Shown: positions 1 to 7,600 of the stretch, one piece after another | How the letters are laid out: each line of letters begins with the position of its first letter | Position numbering within the stretch: the first letter of the stretch is position 1 | Source: JAXHTH01 sp034211115 | Lineage (GTDB): Bacteria; Planctomycetota; Phycisphaerae; Phycisphaerales; SM1A02 | DNA: 20,169 nucleotides | Reading direction: 5' to 3' | NCBI GenBank assembly: GCA_034211115.1 | Contig: JAXHTH010000358.1 | Location: 1-20,169, forward strand | Made by a program: the position numbers and the translations under genes | The notes under the pieces: model-generated | What the model was told of the DNA's origin: nothing | Seen by the model: only the letters and a program-made list of their open reading frames with translations | Databases searched by the model: none

Positions 1-489
1 CTGTCCAGCCGGTACATGCCGATCCAGAAGCTCGATGTGCTGACCATGCTGGGGTTCGTGATTCTCATCGGGGTGGTGGTGAACAACGCGATCCTGATCG
101 TGCACCAGACGCTGAATTTCCTCGGTGGGAAGGCGGCCGTCGGCAGGGACTTCGAGGGTGAGATGACGCCGCGCCGCGCCATCGCCGAAGCCGTCCGCAC
201 CCGCGTGCGGCCGATCTTCATGAGCATGTGCACCTCGGTGGGCGGGATGCTGCCGCTGGTCCTGATGCCCGGTTCAGGCTCGGAGCTCTATCGCGGGCTG
301 GGCAGCGTCGTCGTGGGCGGGCTGATCGTGTCGACCGTGTTCACGCTCGTGCTCGTGCCGCTGCTCCTGAGCCTGGTGTTCGACGTGCAGATGCTGCTGT
401 CCGGCCGCGTGGTGGCGGATACGGCCGAGGAGCTCGCCCCGGCCCCCGCCGGCGGCGCGACCATCGCGACCACCACCGCGAGACGCTGA
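1..489 (+). CDS. RND-family efflux pump inner-membrane subunit, C-terminal end (partial)
   Basis: This is the last 162 codons of an AcrB/HAE-type RND transporter; the 5' part lies outside the window and the frame is open from base 1. The visible stretch matches the end of the second transmembrane half. LGFVILIGVVVNNAILIV is the helix with the characteristic V-NNAI-L core, followed by a loop with RRAIAEAV and the R-x-RPIFM motif. Two more membrane helices follow (SVGGMLPLVLM and GGLIVSTVFTLVLVPLLLSLVF), then a short hydrophilic tail. Members of this family are proton-driven exporters of drugs, metals or lipophilic compounds that work with a periplasmic adaptor and an outer-membrane channel. 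Neither partner is in the window; they would have to lie upstream. The substrate cannot be told from this fragment. The gene converges with the transporter that ends at 703. Confidence 0.9.
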   Translation: MSSRYMPIQKLDVLTMLGFVILIGVVVNNAILIVHQTLNFLGGKAAVGRDFEGEMTPRRAIAEAVRTRVRPIFMSMCTSVGGMLPLVLMPGSGSELYRGLGSVVVGGLIVSTVFTLVLVPLLLSLVFDVQMLLSGRVVADTAEELAPAPAGGATIATTTARR

Positions 490-660
490 TCCCGCAGCAG
501 CGCGCGTGAAGGAGGCGACAGCAGCGGCCCGCGAAAGACTTCCAGGAACGCCCGCGTTGCCACGTTTCCACATCGGCACATTCGCAGAGAAGAGAAAAGG
601 AGAGCCGATGGGTCCGGCGTCGTTTTCGGGGAGGTGCCCACGTCTGTTGATGCCTGAGCG

Positions 661-685
661 GGCGCGGGAAAGGACCCGTCGCGCC
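661..685. terminator. GC-rich hairpin between convergent genes
   Basis: GGCGCGGG (661-668) can pair with CCCG plus CGCC (675-678 and 682-685), leaving a 6-base loop and a short bulge. It lies between the convergent ends of the RND gene and the minus-strand transporter. It has no T-run on either side, so a role in termination is only a guess. Confidence 0.2.
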
Positions 686-702
686 TCGACATGAGCCGGC
701 GC

Positions 703-2055
703 TCAGCCCGTCGTTTGCCGCGCCGCGGACAGTTGCCGCTGCCGCCGGCCGAGGCCGAGGGACAGGACGAACCAGACGACGGCAAGCGGGATCGCCAGCC
801 AGCTCAGCGGGATCGTGCCGATCGCGTCCCCGGCGCGGTAGACGAACGTGTCGATGAGGTTCTTGGCCTTGTATTTCTCCTCGCGCTTCACGACGGTGAA
901 GAGACTTTCGCGCGCGGGGCGGGCCAGCGCATAGTTCGCCGCGCGCCGGCCGACCTGGAACATCACGATCACGTTGAGGGCGGAGAGAAGGCCCGCCGTC
1001 GCCGGCGCCATGGCGAGGGCGAGGGCGCTGAAGCCGATCAGGTACACCACCGGCAGCAGGCCGAGCGTGAGCCCCACGCCGAACGTGCGCATAATCCGGC
1101 CCGTGAGGAAGATCTGAATGAGGGCGGTGAGCGTGTTGACGAACACGTCGACCTTGCCGAAGAACGCGGTCCGCGCCGCGCGATCGTCGAACGCCTCGCG
1201 CACGATGTCGGCCTGCACGAAGTACAGGAGCGTGGAAAGGACGGTGTAGAACAGGATGAAGGCGCCGATGCCCAGCAGGTAGGGCGAGCGGAGAAAGTGC
1301 GTCACGCCCGCCAGCGGGCTGCCGCCGATGGCCCGATCGGGCGGCTGAGGGGCGTCGGCATCGGCGTCGCCCGCGCCGGCGGCCGATGACGTCGCCCGCC
1401 TGCGCATCGACAGGCGATTCAGCCGCAGCATGCACAGGCAGGCCAGCAGCAGGAGGGTGATGGAGATCGGCAGCATGATGATCGCGCCGAGGCGTTCGGC
1501 GAGCAGCCAGGGGAAGCCGGCCCCGATGACCGCCCCCATCGTCCCGCCCACCGCGATGAGACCGTAGAGCCGCTTGCTCTGCTCCACGCTGAACAGGTCG
1601 GCCATGAAGGCCCAGAACACCGAGACCACGAAGAGGTTGAAGACGCTGACCCACACGTAGAAGATGCGGCGGACCGCGACGGCCTCGCCTTCCCTCGTCG
1701 CCGCGAAGAGCAGGAAGAACACGAGGAGATTGGCGGCGAAGAAGAGATAGCTGGCCGGGATGAACACGCGGCGCGGGAAGCGCGCCACCAGCCACGAGAA
1801 CGCCGGGTTCACCGCGATCATCACCACCAGCGTCGTCCGGAACAGCCACCGCAGCTCGGTGTCATCGCCGCTCAGCCCGAACGCATCGCGCACCGGCCGG
1901 ATGCAGTAGTAACTGGAAAGGACGAAGAAGAAATACGCGCACGACCAGGCCACGAGGGCGAACTCGCCCGGGCGGAGATCGAACAGGCGGAAGCGGCCCG
2001 GCGGTCGGGCGGATGAGGACGGCCGGGGAGCGTTGGCGTCGGAAGATCGGTCCAT
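703..2055 (-). CDS. MFS-fold transporter, NTP/NDP antiporter-like
   Basis: A 450-aa polytopic membrane protein with about twelve hydrophobic segments. Near the first helix it carries FFVLSSYYCIRPVRDAFG, and after the fourth FWAFMADLFSVEQSKRLYG followed by LIAVGGTMGAVIGAG. The YY-x-xRPVRD and (A)DLF-x-EQ-x-KRL-G patterns are, from memory, typical of the ADP/ATP (Npt/Tlc) exchanger-like branch of the major facilitator superfamily. Free-living planctomycetes often carry such proteins without a known substrate, so nucleotide exchange should not be assumed. The N-terminal 25 residues are Ser/Pro/Arg-rich and cytoplasmic. A basic cytoplasmic loop around residues 215-240 splits the two six-helix halves. 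No clear ribosome binding site precedes the ATG. It is divergent from the SDR gene at 2276, with a plausible promoter 45 bases upstream of the start. Confidence 0.8.
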   Translation of the reverse strand: MDRSSDANAPRPSSSARPPGRFRLFDLRPGEFALVAWSCAYFFFVLSSYYCIRPVRDAFGLSGDDTELRWLFRTTLVVMIAVNPAFSWLVARFPRRVFIPASYLFFAANLLVFFLLFAATREGEAVAVRRIFYVWVSVFNLFVVSVFWAFMADLFSVEQSKRLYGLIAVGGTMGAVIGAGFPWLLAERLGAIIMLPISITLLLLACLCMLRLNRLSMRRRATSSAAGAGDADADAPQPPDRAIGGSPLAGVTHFLRSPYLLGIGAFILFYTVLSTLLYFVQADIVREAFDDRAARTAFFGKVDVFVNTLTALIQIFLTGRIMRTFGVGLTLGLLPVVYLIGFSALALAMAPATAGLLSALNVIVMFQVGRRAANYALARPARESLFTVVKREEKYKAKNLIDTFVYRAGDAIGTIPLSWLAIPLAVVWFVLSLGLGRRQRQLSAARQTTG

Positions 2056-2099
2056 CGGCAGGCGCGGATCGGGCGGGTCACGGCCGGAAACGGACCGCG

Positions 2100-2128
2100 A
2101 TTATCGTCCAACTCCCGCGTGTGGTCTA
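2100..2128 (-). promoter_or_regulatory. Putative sigma70-type promoter for the NTP/NDP-like transporter
   Basis: On the minus strand TAGACC (2128-2123, four of six to TTGACA) is followed after 17 bases by GATAAT (2105-2100, five of six to TATAAT). The -10 ends 44 bases before the ATG at 2055. Seen in sequence only; there is no transcript evidence. Confidence 0.4.
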
Positions 2129-2198
2129 CCCCCGCGCCGCCGGTGCGTTGCGAGGATCTTTCCCCGCGCGAACTCCTTTCGTCGCCCCGACACGCGAA

Positions 2199-2225
2199 AC
2201 CGGTATCCGGTCGTCTGGTATCGGT
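2199..2225. promoter_or_regulatory. Imperfect palindrome in the divergent intergenic region
   Basis: The 27-base stretch has symmetric ends ACCG-x-TA ... TA-x-CGGT and contains GGTATC twice, 15 bases apart. It sits 50-75 bases before the SDR start, just upstream of CGGTTACAT (2222-2230). That 9-mer recurs upstream of the FG-GAP gene (15512-15520). It could be an operator or part of the promoter; the call is weak. Confidence 0.2.
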
Positions 2226-2275
2226 TACATCAGGACGCAACCGCTCAGACACGTGGGGCAGATGGAGAGACGCTG

Positions 2276-3523
2276 ATGAACACCACACGACGCTCGTTCC
2301 TACAGACGGCCGCGGCGACCGGGGCCATGCTCGGGCTGCATCCCGCCGCGCGGGGGCAGGCGCAGACGGAGCCCGCGACGCGGCCCGCGGCCGGCGAGGC
2401 CCCGAAGAAGCTCAAGCTCCTCATCCTCGGCGGCACCGGCTTCCTCGGACCCCACACCGTCCGCCGGGCCGTCGAACGCGGCCACGAGATGACGCTCTTC
2501 AACCGCGGCAAGACCCGGCCGGACCTGTTCCCCGATCTCGAGAAGCTCCGCGGCGACCGCGATACGGACGACCTGGAGGCGCTGGAGGGCCGTCAATGGG
2601 ATGCGGTCATCGACACCTCCGCATACGTCCCCGGCCATGTCGAACTCAGCGCCTCGCTGCTCAAGGAGGGCCTGAAACAGTACGTGCTGCTTTCGTCGGT
2701 CAGCGCCCTGGGCGATCACGCCACGCCGTACTACGACGAGAGCGCGCCGGTCGCGCAGGTCCCGGATGAGGTCGTCGAGGAGGTGAAGACGATCCACGGG
2801 CTGTTCGCGAAGTACGGCCGGCATTACGGCGGGATGAAGGCCCTCTGCGAAAAGGCCGCCGAAAAGGTCCTGCCCGGAAAGGTCACCAACATCCGGCCCG
2901 GACTCATCTCCGGGCCCGGCGACCCGTCCGATCGCTTCAGCTACTGGCCCATCCGCATCGCGCGGGGGGGTGAGGTGCTCGCGCCCGGCGACGGATCCGA
3001 TCCCGTGCAGTGGATCGACGTCCGCGACCTCGCCGCGTGGATCATCCACTGCATCGAGCAGAACGTGACGGGCCTGTACCACGCCGTCACGCCCGCGGGG
3101 CGGTTCAACATGGAGCAGATGCTCTACGGCATCAAGGCCGCGTTCTGGACCGATGCCCGCTTCACGTGGGTGCCCGAGGAGTTCCTCGACACGTTCGAGA
3201 TCCGCGCCTGGGCGGAGATGCCCGTCTGGATCCCCGCACACGGCGACACGGCGGGGTTCCATCTCGTCAAAAGCGAGAAGGCCGTCGCGAACGGCCTGAC
3301 CTTCCGCCCCTTGGCGGTGACGGCGAAGGACACCGTCGAGTGGAACGAGACGCGGCCGGAGGAACGGCAGAAGAACCTCCGCGCCGGGATCACCGCCGAG
3401 CGCGAAGCGGAGATCCTCGAGGCCTGGCACGAGCGGGATACCGTCAAGGAAGGCGACACGGCAGAGGATGAGACCGCCGCGCCGGACGAGGATGCGCCGC
3501 CCGACGAGTTGAATTCGCAATAG
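2276..3523 (+). CDS. Tat-exported NAD-dependent epimerase/dehydratase-like (SDR) protein
   Basis: A 415-aa protein. The N-terminus MNTTRRSFLQTAAATGAMLG is a twin-arginine signal (RRSFLQ at 5-10), so a folded protein carrying its cofactor is probably exported to the periplasm. The mature part begins with a Rossmann fold: LLILGGTGFLG (48-58) is the GxxGxxG nucleotide-binding loop. Catalytic-type residues are visible as Ser in LLSSVSALG (about 141) and YGGMK (Tyr184-x3-Lys188). RPGLISGPGD (207-216) and WIDVRDLA (246-253) are typical of extended SDRs. The Asp/Glu-rich tail after residue 385 looks disordered. The start was chosen because GGAGAG lies 5-6 bases upstream and the Tat motif begins at once; longer upstream extensions have no such support. 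Substrate unknown; Tat-exported sugar-nucleotide-epimerase-like proteins are frequent in planctomycetes. Confidence 0.85.
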   Translation: MNTTRRSFLQTAAATGAMLGLHPAARGQAQTEPATRPAAGEAPKKLKLLILGGTGFLGPHTVRRAVERGHEMTLFNRGKTRPDLFPDLEKLRGDRDTDDLEALEGRQWDAVIDTSAYVPGHVELSASLLKEGLKQYVLLSSVSALGDHATPYYDESAPVAQVPDEVVEEVKTIHGLFAKYGRHYGGMKALCEKAAEKVLPGKVTNIRPGLISGPGDPSDRFSYWPIRIARGGEVLAPGDGSDPVQWIDVRDLAAWIIHCIEQNVTGLYHAVTPAGRFNMEQMLYGIKAAFWTDARFTWVPEEFLDTFEIRAWAEMPVWIPAHGDTAGFHLVKSEKAVANGLTFRPLAVTAKDTVEWNETRPEERQKNLRAGITAEREAEILEAWHERDTVKEGDTAEDETAAPDEDAPPDELNSQ

Positions 3524-3528
3524 GCGCC

Positions 3529-3780
3529 AGCGAGCCGCGGCGTCCTCGCCAGCGGCTCACCCTCGAACATCAACTCCTCCCACCGGCGCCGGGTGCCTCC
3601 GCCAGCGACGACTTCCGGGGGTGGGAGTCGGCGGTGCGGAGGGCGCGGTGTGCATTGCAAAACACGGTCGACTCGCTGCGCTCGCTGACCGTGGCACCCC
3701 GCGATCGGATGCGCGACAGTTGCACCCGACCCTTGGGATGGCCGACCACGACCCGCTCGCGGGGACGCGGCGGCTCGCTG
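3529..3780 (+). repeat. Palindromic intergenic repeat, copy A (252 bp, terminal inverted repeats)
   Basis: It starts 5 bases after the SDR stop codon. Left arm 3529-3559 is the reverse complement of right arm 3750-3780, with about 27 of 31 positions matching. Inside, GGGTGCCTCCGCCAGCGAC (3591-3609) runs into a local hairpin ending GTCGGCGGTGCG. At 3663-3698 the inverted version ACGGTCGACTCGC...GACCGTGGCACCC closes the inner palindrome. The right arm GACCCGCTCGCGGGGACGCG... (30 bases) is almost identical in copies B and C. No protein is encoded. It fills most of the 336-base gap at 3524-3859, which holds nothing else apart from a possible -10 at 3791. Confidence 0.8.
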
Positions 3781-3790
3781 GGGATCGGTG

Positions 3791-3796
3791 TAAGAT
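3791..3796 (+). promoter_or_regulatory. Possible -10 element (TAAGAT) upstream of the zinc-ribbon gene
   Basis: GTAAGATG directly follows repeat A and lies 64 bases before the ATG at 3860. No -35 match is visible. Its only support is its likeness to other TAnnnTG elements in the window. Confidence 0.2.
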
Positions 3797-3859
3797 GTAA
3801 AGAAGCCAGGCCGGCGTCCGGGCCGAACCCGGCCGCACCTGGGACCCGGGATCACGTCC

Positions 3860-3964
3860 ATGAAGCGGACGGTGTTCACCATCCTCCTCTTCCTCCTCCT
3901 CGGCGCGATCATGAACGTGGCCGTGGCGTGGAATGCCAGCTCATTGGATTGGGGCCATGCTTGA
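3860..3964 (+). pseudogene. 34-codon remnant of a planctomycete membrane-protein N-terminus
   Basis: The frame reads MKRTVFTILLFLLLGAIMNVAVAW and then stops after NASSLDWGHA. From memory, a start of the form MKR...LLFLLLGA-x-NVAVAW is a recurrent N-terminus of larger uncharacterised planctomycete membrane proteins in which the Trp is followed by a long conserved domain. Here only the first helix is left. Its stop overlaps the start of the next frame by 8 bases (ATGCTTGA), so a leader peptide with translational coupling is the alternative to a truncated gene. No clear ribosome binding site is seen. Medium to low confidence in either reading. Confidence 0.4.
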
Positions 3965-4388
3965 TTTCGCTATCTTCATGGTTGTCTGCGTGGCCGTTTC
4001 GGTCCTGTGTCATTGGAGGATTCGGCACTACGTCGGAGCAACCGCAGTTGCCACTGCCGCTGGTGTAGCGATCAACTTGGCTGATGAGACCATTCGCCCC
4101 GCTCTGCTGAATCCCGGCACGTCCGGGTTTGGCATGGACGACCTGATCTTCTGGGGCCCGATCCTTGTGGTGCTCTCTGCGGTTCCCGCACTCCTCATCG
4201 CCCTGATTGTCGGCATTCCCTTTGCGGCTGGTCGGTTCTCGTCTCGGCGCCGTCACCTCCTCCAGGAACGTGGTCTATGCCCGAGTTGCGGTTACGATCT
4301 GCGCGGCGATTTCGCCGCCGGCTGCCCGGAGTGCGGGTGGAATCGGCCCCCGGACGGCGAGTCCGCAGGCGGGATTGATGCCGCGTGA
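3957..4388 (+). CDS. Small membrane protein with C-terminal zinc ribbon (CPSCGYDLRG...CPEC)
   Basis: A 143-aa protein of unknown function. Hydrophobic segments lie at about 3-19 (FAIFMVVCVAVSVLC), weakly at 27-41, and strongly at 62-91 (LIFWGPILVVLSAVPALLIA). Then come a basic stretch RRRH and a two-knuckle zinc ribbon: Cys108, Cys111, Cys123 and Cys126 in GLCPSCGYDLRG...GCPECGWNR. This ribbon is a hallmark of many short planctomycete membrane proteins. The last residues are disordered. ATG 3957 is preferred because it begins directly before the first membrane helix; an in-frame ATG at 3933 would add eight residues. Base composition is visibly less GC-rich than in the neighbours. The gene is enclosed by repeat copies A and B, which suggests a recently acquired or mobile accessory gene. 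Function cannot be assigned. Confidence 0.65.
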   Translation: MLDFAIFMVVCVAVSVLCHWRIRHYVGATAVATAAGVAINLADETIRPALLNPGTSGFGMDDLIFWGPILVVLSAVPALLIALIVGIPFAAGRFSSRRRHLLQERGLCPSCGYDLRGDFAAGCPECGWNRPPDGESAGGIDAA

Positions 4389-4395
4389 ATCCGCG

Positions 4396-4570
4396 GCGAG
4401 CGGCCGCGTCGTTCGGAGCGGGGTGCCGCCGCCAGCGACCGAAGGGAGTCGGCGGTGCGTGGCGCGTTGCGGATCGCAAGACACGGCCGAGTCGCTGCGC
4501 TCCCTGGCCGCGGCACCCGACACCCGGGACGGTCGACAGCGACCCGCTCGCGGGGACGCGGCGGCTCGCT
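4396..4570 (+). repeat. Palindromic intergenic repeat, copy B (175 bp)
   Basis: It begins 8 bases after the stop of the zinc-ribbon gene and ends 32 bases before the 3' end of the convergent FtsK-like gene. The left arm at 4396-4421 is an eroded inverted copy of the right arm at 4541-4570. The inner block GGGTGCCGCCGCCAGCGACC (4421-4440) continues to 4458 with GTCGGCGGTGC. Its inverted partner ACACGGCCGAGTCGCTGCGC...GGCACCC lies at 4480-4518. It is shorter than copy A, mainly because the spacers are lost. It occupies the whole convergent 3'-3' gap, where a bidirectional terminator would be expected. Confidence 0.75.
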
Positions 4571-4602
4571 CATGTTGACATCAACCGGCCGCGCGAAGGG
4601 AT

Positions 4603-7600
4603 CTACTCGCGATCAGATCGCGCGGCGAGGCGCTGCTTGATCTCTTCCAGCCACTCGTCCGCGGGCAGGGCGTAGGGCCTGAACTTCTCCAGCACGCCCT
4701 CTTCCTCGGCGAAGAACAGGGCGCGGCGCAGGCCCAGCTTCGCCGCGAGCGGCGAATCGATGAGCTGCGTCGAGTCCGCACCGCTCATCTGGAACAGCAC
4801 ACGCTGCTCGAACTCCCGCAGGCCGTGCCGGTCCAGCGTGCGATTGAGATTCACCGCGGTGTCGCACCAGGCGATGGTGTGCATCCCCAGCGGGGGACCG
4901 TCGCGGAGAAGATCGCCGAACATCCTGTCCGCGGCAGGGGGCTTGTCCTCATCACCCATCGAGAAGCCGAAGTCATCGCTCGTGCGCAGCATGCGGAAGC
5001 GCTGGAGGCCATACACGAGCAGGTAGATGGGCGGAGCGTCGGTGGCATCGGCCACCTGCCGGCGGTTGAGCTCGCCGGCCAGCTCGGCTATCGCGTCGTC
5101 GACCTCGCGCCAGCCGATGTGCCGGACCTCGTGCGGGATGTGCGAGGCGACGCGCTCGAGAAAGCCGGCGTTGGGGGCATCGACCGGGCTGCCATCAAGA
5201 ACATAGAACCGCGCACCAGCCTCGCCGGGCGGTGACTGCGCGGCGAGGGAGAGCAGCGCGGTGGAGATCATCGCCAGGGCCGATTCGTCGCGCTGGCCGA
5301 CGAGAAGCAGGTTGCTGCCGCTCTGTCGGCGGAGCGTGCCGCCGGTGGGTCCCTTGATGGCGATGGCATCGCCCAGCCAGGCCTGCGCCGGCGCGGCGTC
5401 GGCCGGCCATTCATCGCGCTCCAGCAGCGCCGTGAGCAGGTGATTGCCGCGCACGTCGGCCGGGACGTTGCCCTCGAAGACGATGAGGCGCTCGGGCCGT
5501 CGATAGGCGCGCTCCCGTGACTTCGCGTCGACGCGCTTGAGGTACTGCTCGCGTTCTCCGTCGGGGAGCCAGACGATCTGGAAGGGGCTGTTGCCCTCGA
5601 TGTTGCCTCCGGCGTCGTTGTAGATCGCTTCGCCGGGTCGGGAGAGCAGTCGGGCGGCGGAGTTGTCATCGCTCATGATGAGATACGAATCGGCCTCCGC
5701 GCACTGGAGGGCGATGCGCACCTGCATCTGACCGATCGTGGAGCGGGCGAGCGTGTAGGCGCCGCCCAGCGTCTGCGAGCCGAGCAGCACGTGAATGCCG
5801 AACGCGCGCCCCTGGCGCACGAGCCGGTCCATGAGCAGGGCCGCATCCTGGCCGATCTTGTCGTCCTCGGTGAACATCTCCTGGAATTCGTCGATGATGA
5901 GCAGCGTCCGCGGCATCGGCTCATCCAGGCCGAGCCGGCGGTAGCCGGGCAGATCCTGCACGCCCAGCTCGCGGAACCGGTCGCCGCGGTACTTCAGTTC
6001 CGCATCGACGCGGCGGAGGACGCTGAGGCCGAACTCGCGATCGCTCTCGATGGCCACGGCCCGCGCGTGGGGGAGATCGTGATTGGCGTAGGTCTTGAAC
6101 TCGACGCCCTTCTTGAAGTCCACGAGATAGAACTGCACCTCGTCGGGGCTGTACCAGAGGGCGAGATTGGTGACGAGCACGTGGAGGAGGGTGGATTTGC
6201 CCGAGCCGGTCTTGCCCGCGATGAGCGCGTGCTGGGACGTCCCGGGCCCGATGATGAGCCGCTGGAGCTTGGTCGCCCCGCAGCGCCCCAGCGGCACGGA
6301 AAGGGCGGCCGAGCAGTCGCCGCACCACGTCTCTTCGGGGGGCGGGGCGACGACGGCGAAGGGCACCTCGACGCGGGTGGCGTCCTTCGACGCCTCGCCC
6401 ACGAGCTGAAGCTTGTGCGTGACGAACTCCTCCGGCGGGGGAGGCTCCAGCGTAAGCGGAAGCTCGCGGAAAGCGTCGTCCTTCCAGACGAATCGGCCGT
6501 CCTTGCATTCCAGCGTCGTCCGACCCCCCTCGAGATCCGACAGCGCGATGCCCTGCGGGAACTGCTGACGGCGATCGACGGTCATCAGCGTATGCACGCC
6601 GCACCGCGCGCCGCTGCTGACGATGCTCTTCAGCCGCTGGGCCGCGACGTCGCTGAAGTTCGCGGGGAAGTCGGAGATGACGAGGAACCGGTACGGCTCG
6701 GCGATCTCGCCGGCGTGCTCGTTGTAGTCCGCGATCGATTCGAACTCATTGCGGAGATACTTCTGGATCACGTTCTCCATGTGCTCGGTGAGATCGGCGA
6801 GGCGCTGCTCGATGTGCCGCGTCTCCGTCCAAATCCGGCTCGTGACGAACGCTTCCTCGTAGTCGGCCAGGTGCATGAAGCCGGCGAAGTTCTGCCCAAG
6901 GCCGACCGGATCGAGAATCGTGAAGCGAACCTTGCCCGGGGGAAGCGAAGTCAAAAGACGCAGCATTACCGTCTGGAGCGTCTGCAGCGCCTGCTCGCGA
7001 CCCTCGCCGTCGGTGAGCAGAAGCAGCGAGCAGTGATCGGGAAAGTCCAGCGTGGCGGGGAGGCTGAACGTCTCCGGCACGGCCGTCGCGAGTCGCTCGT
7101 CTTCGGGGATCCCGCCCGGAATCGCGCGGCGATCGACGGTCAGGCGGCCGAAGCGGATCGAGGGTGAGAACGCCTCGGGCGGCGACCAGTCGCCCCACGC
7201 CGGGTCGTCCCAGTCCGGAAAGAGCCGCGCGCTTTCCTCGCCGATCGTCTCGATCGTGCGTCCGCAGCGGGCCATGCCTTCCTTCCACTGCCGCTCGAGT
7301 TCCTCGCGCGCGCGTCGGTGGCGTGTCTCGCGCTCCTCGGTGCGTCGGGCGTACTGCTCCTCGGCGCGGCGTGAGTCTTCCTCGCAGCGCTGCTCGATCT
7401 CGGCGATTCTCTGTTCGCGCCGTTCCCGGGCGGCCGCCATCTCTTCATCGCGCCGCCGGACGATGCGCTCCAGGAGCTTGGGGTATTTCTCATCGATCCG
7501 GCCGAGATGATGATCGCGCCGCTGGCCGATTTCTTCGACGATCGGCTCGTACTTCGACTTCGCCGCGGCGACGTCGCGATCGCGCTGCTCGACCAACTGC

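Noticed and set aside
341..1849. 502-codon frame on the minus strand overlapping both the RND end and the transporter gene
   Set aside because: Arg/Pro/His-rich with no family resemblance; the 703-2055 frame gives a proper membrane protein with transporter motifs.
2033..2275. Upstream extension of the SDR gene to a start at 2033
   Set aside because: The extension would overlap the divergent gene and bury the twin-arginine signal inside the protein; the start at 2276 has a ribosome binding site.
3529..3780. Repeat copy A as an insertion sequence
   Set aside because: It has inverted ends but no transposase frame and no target duplication visible by eye; it is called a non-autonomous repeat instead.
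5791..7167. Long open frame (458 codons) on the + strand opposite the FtsK-like gene
   Set aside because: It is a composition shadow: Arg/Gly/Glu/Leu-rich without motifs, while the minus strand has Walker A and B, membrane helices and operon spacing.
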